Shown here: one piece after another, positions 32,379 through 41,284 of the stretch
Numbering within the stretch: the stretch's first letter is position 1
Layout of the letters: each line of letters begins with the position of its first letter
NCBI RefSeq assembly: GCF_004152865.1
Contig: NZ_SEOO01000017.1
Span: 33,345 to 97,344 of the forward strand
Source of the DNA: Sphingobium cupriresistens
GTDB lineage: Bacteria > Pseudomonadota > Alphaproteobacteria > Sphingomonadales > Sphingomonadaceae
Reading direction: 5' to 3'
DNA: 64,000 nucleotides
Program-made: the position numbers and the translations under genes
The notes under the pieces: model-generated
Told to the model about the DNA's origin: nothing
Databases searched by the model: none
Seen by the model: only the letters and a program-made list of their open reading frames with translations

Positions 32379-32504
32379 ATGCCCTTCATGCCCATTTTGT
32401 CCGTCTCTCGCCATGGCTTTATGGCCTTTTCATTGACTCTTGCGGGGACGGCTGCTAAGCGGCCAATTCACGACTTTCCTTCCGTTATTTGCAGGAGGCC
32501 CTGT

Positions 32505-32849
32505 TTGGCCCGCGTTACCGTCGAAGATTGCGTCGACAAGGTTACCAACCGTTTTGACCTCGTCCTTCTCGCCGCCCAGCGCGCGCGGGAGATTTCCGGC
32601 GGCGCTGAGTTGACGCTCGACCGCGACCGGGACAAGAATCCGGTCGTCGCCCTGCGCGAGATCGCCGAGGAAACCGTCTTGCCCGCCGATCTCCACGATT
32701 CGGTCGTCGCGTCGCTGCAAAAGGTGCAGATTGACGATGACGATACGCCGGACGAAATCGGCTCGATCGCCCAGTCGGCGGAGGCTCTGCGCCTGACCGC
32801 CGCCGCGCCGCCGCGCAACCAGAATATCGGCGGCGATTACGACGGCTGA
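32505..32849 (+). CDS. rpoZ: RNA polymerase omega subunit
   Basis: The 114-residue protein aids RNA polymerase assembly. It starts with TTG, giving [20 protein letters not shown], then RAREISGG and [11 protein letters not shown], all hallmark omega sequences. AGGAGG lies 6 bases before the TTG, which settles the start. The acidic C-terminal extension ([11 protein letters not shown]) is usual in sphingomonads. Intrinsic terminator follows 28 bp after the stop. Confidence 0.96.
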   Translation: MARVTVEDCVDKVTNRFDLVLLAAQRAREISGGAELTLDRDRDKNPVVALREIAEETVLPADLHDSVVASLQKVQIDDDDTPDEIGSIAQSAEALRLTAAAPPRNQNIGGDYDG

Positions 32850-32876
32850 CCGCTGGACAAGTTTGGAGAGGAACGA

Positions 32877-32914
32877 AGGCCCGGCCTGCGCAAGCAGGAC
32901 CGGGCCTCGCTTTT
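32877..32914 (+). terminator. rpoZ intrinsic terminator
   Basis: AGGCCCGG (32877 to 32884) pairs with CCGGGCCT (32900 to 32907), with an inner CCTGC/GCAGG stem and GCAA loop, then TTTT at 32911. This is a textbook intrinsic terminator 28 bp past rpoZ. Confidence 0.85.
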
Positions 32915-32928
32915 CCTGGACATAAGAG

Positions 32929-32970
32929 AAAGGCGCGGGGGACATGTCCCACGCGCCTTTCTTTATTTTA
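32929..32970. terminator. Second hairpin between rpoZ and the glycine-zipper gene
   Basis: AAAGGCGCG (32929 to 32937) pairs with CGCGCCTTT (32952 to 32960), with an inner GGGACATGTCCC palindrome, followed on the plus strand by a T-rich tract. It lies 8 bp past the minus-strand stop and its flanking A/T bases could serve both convergent genes. Confidence 0.65.
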
Positions 32971-33318
32971 GCAGCTACCGTTGCGGTCGATCGCCCGGCC
33001 GGCCAGCGCGCCAGCGCCAGCGCCGATGATCGTGCCAGGCGCACGGTCGCCGCGTGTATCGACGGCCCGGCCCAGCAGGGCCCCGGCTACGCCGCCCAGC
33101 AGCAGGCCGGTGGTCCCGCCCGACTTGCGGCAGCGGTAACGGTTGTCGTCACGATAGCTGCGGCGTTGCGCATAACGATCGCCGCGATGATGATCGCTGC
33201 GATATTCGCGATGATGGCCGCGACGATCATGGTCGCGCGCATAGGATGTCGCAGGGACGATTGCGGTCAGCGACGCGGCGGCAAGGGCGGTGGCCAGAAT
33301 GGCTTTACGAAAGATCAT
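32968..33318 (-). CDS. Glycine-zipper 2TM-domain protein
   Basis: The 116-residue protein has a signal peptide (ILATALAAASLTAIVPATSYA), a His/Arg/Asp-rich linker (RGHHREYRSDHHRGDRYA) and a glycine-zipper segment (GLLLGGVAGALLGRAV, then GAGAGALAGRAI). Such proteins sit in the envelope (Rick_17kDa/OmpA-like family). A GAGGAGA site precedes the ATG at 33318. The histidine-rich linker could bind metal, but nothing around it supports that. Single gene. Confidence 0.87.
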   Translation of the reverse strand: MIFRKAILATALAAASLTAIVPATSYARDHDRRGHHREYRSDHHRGDRYAQRRSYRDDNRYRCRKSGGTTGLLLGGVAGALLGRAVDTRGDRAPGTIIGAGAGALAGRAIDRNGSC

Positions 33319-33431
33319 GTGCGTTCTCCTCAAACCCTGAAATCTCTAACTGTGATGGGGGTATCGCATGAGGCGCTTGTTTCGTTCCTGAACCGACCTG
33401 TTATGCACCGTTCAGCTATGGCGCTGATACG

Positions 33432-34145
33432 TTAAAGCGACAGCCCTTGCTGACCGACGGCCAGCGCCGGCAACGCCCAATCGATCGCGCCGCGGCCCTT
33501 GGCTTCCAGAAAGGCATTGGCCCTGGAAAAGGGCCGCGATCCCAGAAAACCGTTATGCGCGGACAAAGGGGAGGGGTGGGCGGACTTGATCACCAGATGG
33601 CGGCTCTGATCGACGAAGCCCGCCTTGCGCTGGGCATAGGCGCCCCACAGCAGGAACACGACCGGCTCCTCCTTTTGTGCGACGATCCGCACCACCGCGT
33701 CGGTGAACAGTTCCCAGCCCTTGCCCTGATGCGACGCCGCCCGGCCCATCTCGACCGTCAACACGCTGTTGAGCAGCAGCACGCCCTGCCTCGCCCAATG
33801 CTCCAGAAAGCCATGGCTGGCCCGCGCAATGCCCAGATCCGCCTGCATCTCCTTATAGATATTGACCAGCGACGGCGGTGTGCGCACGCCCGGCTGTACC
33901 GAAAAGCACAGGCCATGCGCCTGCCCCTCGCCGTGATAGGGGTCTTGCCCCAATATCACGGCCTTCACCTGGTCGAGCGGGGTCAGGTCCAGCGCGCGGA
34001 AATATTCGCTGCCCTTGGGGAAGATTCGTTTCCCGGCCGCTTTCTCCGCCCGCAGGAAATTTTTCAGCCCCTGCATATGCGGGGCTTCGAATTGATCGGC
34101 CAGCGGCGCGCGCCAGCTTTCGTGCAGCTTGATGGTGTCGCTCAT
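33432..34145 (-). CDS. ung: Uracil-DNA glycosylase, family 1
   Basis: The 237-residue enzyme removes uracil from DNA. The catalytic loop [11 protein letters not shown], the [13 protein letters not shown] segment, [10 protein letters not shown] and the C-terminal [13 protein letters not shown] are all intact. The start at 34145 gives the normal family length; the frame open to 34349 is non-homologous. It is divergent from the beta-lactamase-like gene with a gap of 96 bp. Confidence 0.96.
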   Translation of the reverse strand: MSDTIKLHESWRAPLADQFEAPHMQGLKNFLRAEKAAGKRIFPKGSEYFRALDLTPLDQVKAVILGQDPYHGEGQAHGLCFSVQPGVRTPPSLVNIYKEMQADLGIARASHGFLEHWARQGVLLLNSVLTVEMGRAASHQGKGWELFTDAVVRIVAQKEEPVVFLLWGAYAQRKAGFVDQSRHLVIKSAHPSPLSAHNGFLGSRPFSRANAFLEAKGRGAIDWALPALAVGQQGLSL

Positions 34146-34241
34146 GCCGCCTGATGGCGCGGGGCGCAAAGCCCTGTCAACCTGCCCGATTCGGGGCAAA
34201 GCCTCTTGCCTCCCGCGCGCCGATCCGCGACAGGCGAAACC

Positions 34242-35297
34242 ATGTCGCTTGCTCGTCCCGTCAGCCTGTTCGCCGCCTTCGGCCTGTTTCTTGCCCCGTT
34301 GCCCGGCGCCGACGCCTTCGGCCCGCCGCCCAAGCCGCTGGTCCAGCAAAGCGCCGAAGCGAAATTACTGGGCGAGTTCGCCCGCTTTGCCGCCCTGTCG
34401 GACGGATCGGTCGGGATCGGGGTGCGCGATCTCCAGACCGGCGAGACGCAGGCGCTGAACGGCGACACGCTATTCCCGATGGCCAGCGCCTACAAGATCG
34501 CGGTGGCCGGCCGCATCTTCGCGCTGGTCGATGCGGGGCAGGCGCGCCTGGACGAACAGCTTGCGCTCGATCCTGCCTTGGCGAGCGAGGGCGGCATCGC
34601 CTGGATGTTCTCCCGCCCCGGCGCGACCCTGTCGATCGACCGGTTGCTGGAACTGATGCTGCAAAAGAGCGACAATAATGCGACCGACGTGCTGGTCGCG
34701 CGTGCGGGCGGGCCGCAGGCGATCACCGGCTTCGTGAATAAGCTGGGCGTCACCGGGCTGCGTGTGGACAGCGACACCGCGCATCTCCTCTATCGCGCCA
34801 TGGGCATTCATCCGCTGGCGGGCAGCTTCCGCCAGAATGCCGACGCCGCTCGTCGCGCCGATCCGCAACTGGTCACGCGCGACATCCGCGATCTGCCTAA
34901 TATGGCCTTCGCTGCAGAATTGCAGGATACCTCCACGCCCGCAGCGATGCTCGACCTGATCGCCGCCTATGAATCGGGCCGCGCGCTGTCGGCCGCCAGC
35001 ACCCAGCGGCTGTTCACCATCATGGCGAACTGCGAAACGGGCAAGAAGCGGATCGTGGGCATGTTGCCGCCGGGCACGGCGGTCGCGCACAAGACGGGAT
35101 CATTGAACGGCACCGGCAACGATGTCGGTGTCGTGCGCTTGCCCGACGGGCGCCGCTTCGCGATTGCGGTCTTCGTGATGAAGGATAGCAAAGGCCATGT
35201 CGCGCGCGACCGCATCATCGCGGAAGCGGCGCGCGCGGCCTATGACTATTTCCTCTATGCTCCCGACAGGGCGCACGGTCTGGCGCATAAGACTTAA
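34242..35297 (+). CDS. Class A beta-lactamase-like serine hydrolase
   Basis: The 351-residue protein has a signal peptide ([17 protein letters not shown]). The class A motifs are S-x-x-K (Ser82-Ala-Tyr-Lys85), S-D-N (143 to 145) and K-T-G (284 to 286). The region aligning with the omega loop reads RDIRDLPN then [12 protein letters not shown]; the deacylating Glu of ExxLN is not present, and the S-D-N to K-T-G distance is about 35 residues longer than in TEM-type enzymes. It may be a weak beta-lactamase or another penicillin-recognising hydrolase. Start picked at 34242 for the signal peptide. Confidence 0.85.
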   Translation: MSLARPVSLFAAFGLFLAPLPGADAFGPPPKPLVQQSAEAKLLGEFARFAALSDGSVGIGVRDLQTGETQALNGDTLFPMASAYKIAVAGRIFALVDAGQARLDEQLALDPALASEGGIAWMFSRPGATLSIDRLLELMLQKSDNNATDVLVARAGGPQAITGFVNKLGVTGLRVDSDTAHLLYRAMGIHPLAGSFRQNADAARRADPQLVTRDIRDLPNMAFAAELQDTSTPAAMLDLIAAYESGRALSAASTQRLFTIMANCETGKKRIVGMLPPGTAVAHKTGSLNGTGNDVGVVRLPDGRRFAIAVFVMKDSKGHVARDRIIAEAARAAYDYFLYAPDRAHGLAHKT

Positions 35298-35349
35298 CAG
35301 CCACCGGCTGTTTCGTTACGCTTGCGGTCAAAGAGAGGATGCAACACAT

Positions 35350-35721
35350 ATGGCCGTGACACGCATGAAGCGCTTCCGCGACTTTTGGCCCTATTATCTG
35401 CAGGAACATGCGCGTCGGGGCACCCGCGCGCTCCATTATGCCGGCACCAGCCTGGTGGTGGCGCTGGTCGCTGCGGCGCCCTTTGCCGGGCGCTGGTGGA
35501 TGGCCGCAGCCTTGCCGCTGGTGGGCTATGGTTTCGCCTGGGCCGGTCACAGCCTGATCGAACGCAATCGCCCCGCGACCTTCCGCTATCCGCTCTGGTC
35601 GCTGCGCGCCGATTTCGTCATGTGGTATCGCTTCCTCACCGGCCATATGGGCCGTGATCTGGCGCGCGCCGGTGTACGGCCCGACGGCACAGTCGATCCG
35701 GCCAGACGCATGTCCGTCTGA
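35350..35721 (+). CDS. DUF962/Mpo1-like membrane protein
   Basis: The 123-residue protein begins with RFRDFWPYYLQEHARRGTR and HYAGTSLVV, has two hydrophobic segments, and continues AGHSLIERNRPATFRYPLWS, the pattern of DUF962. The yeast relative Mpo1 is a dioxygenase in 2-hydroxy fatty acid breakdown; sphingomonads contain 2-hydroxy fatty acids, so a link is possible but unproven. The start at 35350 excludes a non-homologous extension overlapping the upstream gene. Confidence 0.87.
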   Translation: MAVTRMKRFRDFWPYYLQEHARRGTRALHYAGTSLVVALVAAAPFAGRWWMAAALPLVGYGFAWAGHSLIERNRPATFRYPLWSLRADFVMWYRFLTGHMGRDLARAGVRPDGTVDPARRMSV

Positions 35722-35765
35722 CCGATCCGCTTGACCCGCCCCGGCGCTCTGCCACAAGGGGCGCG

Positions 35766-36833
35766 ATGACATTGTCCGCGACCTTCTCGCAGCCCGACCG
35801 GGCGACCCTGGCTGAGCGCTGGCAGGCGCTGGAGGCGCGATCCGACGGCAGCTTCTTCCTGGGCTGGACCTGGGTCGGGGCATGGCTCGACAGCTATGGC
35901 GTCCGGCCCGACCTGCTGGCCGTCACCGATGCAACGGGACAGGATGTGGCGCTGGCGCTGGCCGGCCATGCGATGCGGCCGCGCCTGCTGGGCGACGTCG
36001 CGACGCTCAGCCTCAACCAGTCGGGCGATCCCCAGGCCGACCGGCCCTATGTCGAATATAATGGCCTGCTGGTCGAAACGGGCCGGGAGGCGGAAGCGAC
36101 CGCCGCCGCACTTGCGGCCCTCACGCGCCGCCGCGACTGGCGGGCGCTGACGCTCAGCGGGGTCGCGCCCGATTCGCCGCTGCTCGGCCTGGCCGCGCGC
36201 CGTCGCAGCCGGATCGATGTCTCGCCCGTCTATCAGGTCGATCTGGGCGCGGTGCGCGCCGCTGACGGCGACTATCTGTCGCTGCTCAGCGCCAATACGC
36301 GCAGCCAGATTCGCCGCGCGATGAAGGATCATGGCGGCCCACTCCCCGACGTTGCTATCGGCGGGCTTGATGACGTCATCCCCTGGCTGGAGGAGATGGC
36401 CGCGCTCAACGGCGGCCGCCATGCCGACAACGCCTGGGACGATGCCGGCTTCCGCAGCTTCGTCGGCACGATCTGCGCGCGCGGACTGCCGTCGGGCGCG
36501 GTGGAACTGCTGCGTTTTTCCGATGCCGGTGGCGTGGTCGGGTTGCTGGTCAATTTCGCCCATCGCGGCGTGGCGATGAACTATCAGTCCGCCTTCGCCG
36601 CGTCGCGCACGGCCAAGGACAAGCCCGGCCTGCTCTGCCATGCGGCGGCGGTCGGCCATTATGCCGCACGCGACCTGGCCCGCTATTCTCTGCTGGCGGG
36701 CAAGGATCGGTACAAGCAAAGCCTCGCCACCTACGAGGACTCGCTTGAATGGTGGGTGCTGGAACGGTTCAGCCCGCGCCTGGAAGCCGAAGCGCTGCTG
36801 CGCCGGATACTTAAGCGCCCAGCTTCCGCATGA
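35766..36833 (+). CDS. CelD/FemAB-like GNAT acyltransferase (first copy)
   Basis: The 355-residue protein resembles the BioF2-like/GNAT_6 family: FFLGWTWVGAWLDSYG near the start, YLSLLSANTRSQIRRAMK in the middle and SLLAGKDRYKQSLATYEDSLEWWVLER at the end. Such enzymes transfer acyl groups during polysaccharide or lipid modification. Its 3' end overlaps the convergent JmjC-like gene by 23 bp. A second, distinct member of the family lies at 37677 to 38807. Substrate unknown. Confidence 0.85.
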   Translation: MTLSATFSQPDRATLAERWQALEARSDGSFFLGWTWVGAWLDSYGVRPDLLAVTDATGQDVALALAGHAMRPRLLGDVATLSLNQSGDPQADRPYVEYNGLLVETGREAEATAAALAALTRRRDWRALTLSGVAPDSPLLGLAARRRSRIDVSPVYQVDLGAVRAADGDYLSLLSANTRSQIRRAMKDHGGPLPDVAIGGLDDVIPWLEEMAALNGGRHADNAWDDAGFRSFVGTICARGLPSGAVELLRFSDAGGVVGLLVNFAHRGVAMNYQSAFAASRTAKDKPGLLCHAAAVGHYAARDLARYSLLAGKDRYKQSLATYEDSLEWWVLERFSPRLEAEALLRRILKRPASA

Positions 36834-37680
36834 TGCGATAGACCAGGCGGCGCACGCCCTGCGCTTCGGGGCGCGCGCTGACCGTGCCGACCGGCAGGCC
36901 GCGCTTGCGCAGCAATGCGTTGAAACTGTGCAGCTCGCCTTCGGCCACGCTGCGTTCCGATCGCCATGTCACTGACAGGCTGACCGATACGGTTGGGCCA
37001 TTCTCCACGAAATGCGGCGCCTTCACCGGCACATGGATCGCATCGCCCGGCGCCAGCCGGACGGCCGTGCCATGCGCCTTGAACCCGTCCTGCCACACCA
37101 GATTGCGATGGCCGCCGCCATGGAAATCCTCGCTCTTCTGCGCCGGCACCAGATGCTGGTCGCGCGCCGGGAAGACGGTCATCGTCTTCACGCCCATGAT
37201 CTGGAGCAGGATATTATGCTCCGGGTCCATATGGAACGGCGTTACGCTGCCTGGCGAGGAGAGGAAGATGAACGCCTCGCGATGCAGCATCGGCCCGGTC
37301 CTGTCCGTGACGATCGGCGCCAGTTCCGCCAGCGCCGCGTCCAGCAGCGCCGCATAGGCCGGGTCGCGCTCGACATTCTTCAGCACCGCCCAACTGCCAT
37401 TGGTATCGATCGTGCGGATCGTCTCGCCCAGCGTCAGCCCATTGGACGGCGTATCCTCCGGCCGAACCCCCAGCGGCAGCTTGCCCAGATTATATTCGAC
37501 CGATGTGGCCGGCATCCGCTCGGCCAGGGTCGCCAGCGCGTCGAGGGTCAGCAGCCCATGGCCGGCCAGTCCATGATGCAGCGTCGTTGACTGGTCGGGA
37601 TAGGCGGCGGCGAAGGCGACGCGGGCCTCGTCGGGGAAGATGGCGTCGGCGGCCGGGGCGATCGGGCTATGGGCGGTCAT
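36811..37680 (-). CDS. JmjC-like/cupin-8 iron(II) oxygenase
   Basis: The 289-residue protein has the cupin iron motif H-x-D in TPFHMDPEHNILLQIMG near residue 147 and the distal His in VKAPHFVENG. The Lys or Arg that binds 2-oxoglutarate is not certain. JmjC-like oxygenases hydroxylate proteins or small molecules. It overlaps the upstream acyltransferase by ATGA, so the pair is one operon and may modify the same product. Ends in a basic LRKRGLPVG tail. Confidence 0.85.
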   Translation of the reverse strand: MTAHSPIAPAADAIFPDEARVAFAAAYPDQSTTLHHGLAGHGLLTLDALATLAERMPATSVEYNLGKLPLGVRPEDTPSNGLTLGETIRTIDTNGSWAVLKNVERDPAYAALLDAALAELAPIVTDRTGPMLHREAFIFLSSPGSVTPFHMDPEHNILLQIMGVKTMTVFPARDQHLVPAQKSEDFHGGGHRNLVWQDGFKAHGTAVRLAPGDAIHVPVKAPHFVENGPTVSVSLSVTWRSERSVAEGELHSFNALLRKRGLPVGTVSARPEAQGVRRLVYRIMRKLGA

Positions 37681-38807
37681 GCCTGTCCTTTCAATTTTCT
37701 GGCGATCGCCTCTACCCCGTTGGCGAGCGTGAAGGCGGCGCTGCGCTGCATCCGGGCTATGCCCGCGCCATGCAGGGCGATGCGATATTGCACGATGGTC
37801 CGTCGTTCCGCCCACAGGCTGTCGATCATCGGATGATCGGGGGCGGCGCAACTGTCCATCCAGCCGATCGTTGGATCGGCCTGCACCGCGTTCAGATTGG
37901 CGATCTCGATCAGCACGCCCGGCGAAAAGCGTCCCAGCGTCTCGTCGAACGCGATCTTGAAGGAGAAAGCGCCCTCGCCATGGCGGAAATTGACCAGCAT
38001 CGCGATCGCCCGGTCGTCCAGGTCGATGCGCAGCATGTGCAGGCGACCTGCGTCGAAGGCGGCGGCGCAGGCGGCGCGGAAGAAAGCGGCGTCGGCCGGC
38101 TTGCACTCTAGCGCGGTGCCTTCCTGCCCCTTCCAGCCCGACGCCTCCAGCGCCAGGAAATCGCCGCACCAGCGCGCCAACTCGGCGCCGTCGGTCAACT
38201 GGCGCGTCTCGACCGCCCCCATTTCCGCCAACCGTTTTTGCAGGCGGCGCAATTCCTTGCGCTTTTTGGACCGTATCTGCGTTTCCCAATAGGCGTCGCC
38301 GGTCAGGTCCGACCGCAACATCGCCCGGTCGTAGCGATGAATCTCCAGCCGGCGGCGCCGCTGCTCCACGCATAAGGCCTCCAGCGCCGCGGCATTGGCC
38401 CCGGCGGCGTCCAGCGCTTCGAGATGCAGGAAGCCGCGCGCCCAGGGCGCCGCCTCCAGTTGCGCCAGGAAGCTGCGCCACGCGGCGACTTCATGCCCCC
38501 GGCGGATCATCGGCGCGCCGAAGAAGCAGTGATCGTGCATCCAGTTCGCCACGCAGCCGATCGGCAGGCGCCCATGGCGCGGCTTGCAGACGACCGGCAG
38601 CAGGCCTATCGCCATGTCACCATCGCGCGCCTCGATCAGATGGACGTTTCCGTCGCCCGCCAGATGGTCGATCGCGGCCGTCAGCATGTCGGGCGCGTAG
38701 AAGGCGTTGACCTCTGCTGCGTCCAGCGCCAACGCCAGCCAGCGTTCGCGCTGACCTTGCCCGGTCAGGTCGGGGACCGGAGCCGGGGGCTTGGGATGGG
38801 ATGCCAT
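37677..38807 (-). CDS. CelD/FemAB-like GNAT acyltransferase (second copy)
   Basis: The 376-residue protein carries the family segment YWETQIRSKKRKELRRLQKRL and later AMLVNFRHGEGAFSFKIAFDE, FSPGVLIEIANLN. It is only distantly similar to the copy at 35766. A start at 38807 gives GAAGG 8 bases upstream; the ATG at 38813 lies too close to that site. Coupled to the JmjC-like gene by ATGA. Together with the epimerase and kds genes nearby it suggests envelope polysaccharide or lipid modification. Confidence 0.83.
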   Translation of the reverse strand: MASHPKPPAPVPDLTGQGQRERWLALALDAAEVNAFYAPDMLTAAIDHLAGDGNVHLIEARDGDMAIGLLPVVCKPRHGRLPIGCVANWMHDHCFFGAPMIRRGHEVAAWRSFLAQLEAAPWARGFLHLEALDAAGANAAALEALCVEQRRRRLEIHRYDRAMLRSDLTGDAYWETQIRSKKRKELRRLQKRLAEMGAVETRQLTDGAELARWCGDFLALEASGWKGQEGTALECKPADAAFFRAACAAAFDAGRLHMLRIDLDDRAIAMLVNFRHGEGAFSFKIAFDETLGRFSPGVLIEIANLNAVQADPTIGWMDSCAAPDHPMIDSLWAERRTIVQYRIALHGAGIARMQRSAAFTLANGVEAIARKLKGQA

Positions 38808-38973
38808 GTCCATGGCCTTCGCTTAGGCGATAAAGATTATAGGGCGGTAAAGATCGGCGAAAGTCTGCGCATAGCGCGACCGCGTGCAGCCTATGAGGGC
38901 TTTACAAGCCATGGTGGATTGTCTGAGACGGGGAAGGGGCCGCGCATCCGCACCTAGGCCGAGAGGGAAATGC

Positions 38974-39975
38974 ATGACCATCCTCGTTACCGGAGCTGCC
39001 GGATTCATCGGCATGCACGTCGCCGACCGGCTGCTGGCGCAGGGCCATGCGGTGGTCGGCATCGACAACATGAACGATTATTATCCGGTGTCGCTGAAAC
39101 GCGACCGGATTGCCCGGTTGCAAACGGACCATGGCCGGCTCTTCACCTTCCACGAACTGGATTTCGCCGACCTTGACGCGCTGCACGCGGCGCTCGCCGA
39201 TCAGGTGATCGAATCGATCGTGCATCTGGGCGCGCAGGCGGGCGTGCGCTATTCGCTGATCAATCCCCATGCCTATGTCCGCTCCAACCTGGCTGGCCAT
39301 GTCAACATGCTGGAACTGGCGCGAGAGCGGCGGGTCCGGCATTTGGTCTACGCTTCCTCCTCGTCGGTCTATGGCGGCAACGACACGCTGCCTTTCCGGG
39401 TGGAGGATCGCGCGGATCATCCCGTCTCGCTCTATGCCGCTACGAAGCGCGCCGATGAGCTGATGAGCGAAACCTATGCCCATCTCTTCCGCATCCCCAT
39501 GACGGGCCTGCGTTTCTTCACCGTCTATGGCCCCTGGGGTCGTCCTGACATGGCGATGTGGATCTTCACCGCGAAAATCCTGGCGGGCGAACCGATCCCG
39601 GTGTTCAACCATGGCCGGATGCAGCGCGACTTTACCTATATCGACGACATCGTCAGCGGCATCATCGGCTGCCTCGATCATCCACCCGCCGACGATGGCG
39701 CGCCCAAGGCCGGGGGCAGTCGCGCGCCGCACCGGCTCTATAATATCGGCAATAACCGGCCCGAAGAACTGATGCATCTGATCGCCGTGCTGGAAGATGC
39801 GCTGGGGCGAAAGGCGCAGATCGACTTCCAGCCGATGCAGCCGGGCGACGTTCACGCAACCTATGCCGACATCAGCGCTATCTGCCATGATATTGGTTTC
39901 GCTCCCACAACGGGAATCGAGTCGGGCGTGCCGCGATTCGTGCAATGGTATCGTGACTATCATGACACCCAATGA
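38974..39975 (+). CDS. UDP-glucuronate 4-epimerase-like NAD-dependent epimerase
   Basis: The 333-residue short-chain dehydrogenase has the NAD loop TGAAGFIGMH, VGIDNMNDYY typical of the UDP-GlcA epimerase group, the catalytic YAATK, and FFTVYGPWGRPDMA. It would convert UDP-glucuronate to UDP-galacturonate for surface glycans. The ATG at 38974 gives the standard length; the longer frame is not used. Followed by about 300 bp with no gene before kdsD. Confidence 0.92.
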   Translation: MTILVTGAAGFIGMHVADRLLAQGHAVVGIDNMNDYYPVSLKRDRIARLQTDHGRLFTFHELDFADLDALHAALADQVIESIVHLGAQAGVRYSLINPHAYVRSNLAGHVNMLELARERRVRHLVYASSSSVYGGNDTLPFRVEDRADHPVSLYAATKRADELMSETYAHLFRIPMTGLRFFTVYGPWGRPDMAMWIFTAKILAGEPIPVFNHGRMQRDFTYIDDIVSGIIGCLDHPPADDGAPKAGGSRAPHRLYNIGNNRPEELMHLIAVLEDALGRKAQIDFQPMQPGDVHATYADISAICHDIGFAPTTGIESGVPRFVQWYRDYHDTQ

Positions 39976-40273
39976 AGGCAGCACGTCGCGCGCATAGCAA
40001 ATAGGAAATGGTTCCACGGTTCGTCGCTGTATATAGTCGTTTTGCCTTGCTCCTGTCAGGTTTGACTGTTTTCAACTGCCGCTAATTTCTTTCGCACTTG
40101 CAAAATAGATTGCCATAAGTGCCTGAAACAGCGTAAGCCATGCTCCCATGCTGGTTGCAAAATCAGCTAGGGGTCGCGGAACGAGGGAAAGACGACGCAT
40201 CGAATACGATGGTTCGTCGCCGTTGATCCGGCCGGATGATCTGGTCGTGAAAAACGGATAAAAGGGCAAACGC
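39976..40273. other. AT-richer intergenic region upstream of kdsD
   Basis: This 298-bp gap is less GC-rich than its surroundings (for example around 40015 to 40115). No gene is supported on either strand. It probably holds the promoter of kdsD-kdsB. No clear consensus element was recognised. Confidence 0.4.
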
Positions 40274-41284
40274 GTGTCGACACCAGCTTCGAAAATCGTC
40301 CCGTTCGGCTCCGGCGGCCGTATCGTGGAGACTGCCTGCCGCAGTCTTTCGATTGCAGCCTCCGGACTCAATGCGCTGGAGGCCAAATTCGCCGAACGGG
40401 AATTTGCCGCAACCTTCCTGCGCGTGATCGGCGTCATCATGAAAGTGCGCGGCCGCGTGATCGTCACCGGCATCGGCAAGAGCGGTATCGTTGCGCGCAA
40501 GATGACCGCGACGCTCACCTCCACCGGCACCCCGGCCATCTTCCTGCACCCTGCGGATGCGGGGCATGGCGATCTGGGCATGATCACCCCGGATGACGTC
40601 GTTCTGATGTTGTCCCATTCGGGCGAATCGACCGAACTCGGCCCGATTATCCATTATTGCAAGCGCTTCGCCATTCCACTGGTGGCCATCACCGCGCAGG
40701 CGCAGAGCACCGTCGCCATGGCGGCCGATATGTGCGTGCTGATGCCCGAAGTGGAGGAAGCCTGCCCCAATTCCCTAGCCCCCACGACCTCGACCACGGT
40801 GCAGATGGCGCTGGGTGATGCGCTGGCGATCTCTCTGATGGAAATGCGCGGCTTTTCCGCCGATGATTTCCATAAATTCCATCCCAATGGCCGGCTTGGC
40901 GCGCAACTGGTCAAGGTGCGCGAGCTTATGGCCGCCGGTGACGACGTGCCAATGGTGCGGGAAGATGCCTCGCTTCTCGATGCGACCATCGAAATGACGC
41001 GCGCGCGCCTCGGCGGTACGGCGATCGTCGATCGCAATGGCCGGTTGATCGGCGCCTTCACCGATGGCGATCTGCGCCGTACCGTGACAGGCAAGCAGAA
41101 TCTGACGGAGGCCGTGGGCCGGTCGATGACGTTGACGCCGCTTGCCGTCGGTCCCGACGAATTGGCGTCCGAAGCGATGCATCTGATGCATGAGCATAAT
41201 ATCATGCTGCTTTTCGTCTGCGAAAATGGCCGGTTGATCGGCGCGGTCCATATGCACGATCTGCTTCACGCCGGGGTCGCCTGA
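40274..41284 (+). CDS. kdsD: Arabinose-5-phosphate isomerase (KdsD/KpsF)
   Basis: The 336-residue enzyme interconverts ribulose- and arabinose-5-phosphate, the first step toward KDO. It has a SIS domain (VIVTGIGKSGIVARKMT, HSGESTELGPI) and two CBS domains (GTAIVDRNGRLIGAFTDGDL and a second at the C-terminus). The start codon is GTG. The stop TGA is nested in the CTGA that begins kdsB. Confidence 0.95.
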   Translation: MSTPASKIVPFGSGGRIVETACRSLSIAASGLNALEAKFAEREFAATFLRVIGVIMKVRGRVIVTGIGKSGIVARKMTATLTSTGTPAIFLHPADAGHGDLGMITPDDVVLMLSHSGESTELGPIIHYCKRFAIPLVAITAQAQSTVAMAADMCVLMPEVEEACPNSLAPTTSTTVQMALGDALAISLMEMRGFSADDFHKFHPNGRLGAQLVKVRELMAAGDDVPMVREDASLLDATIEMTRARLGGTAIVDRNGRLIGAFTDGDLRRTVTGKQNLTEAVGRSMTLTPLAVGPDELASEAMHLMHEHNIMLLFVCENGRLIGAVHMHDLLHAGVA

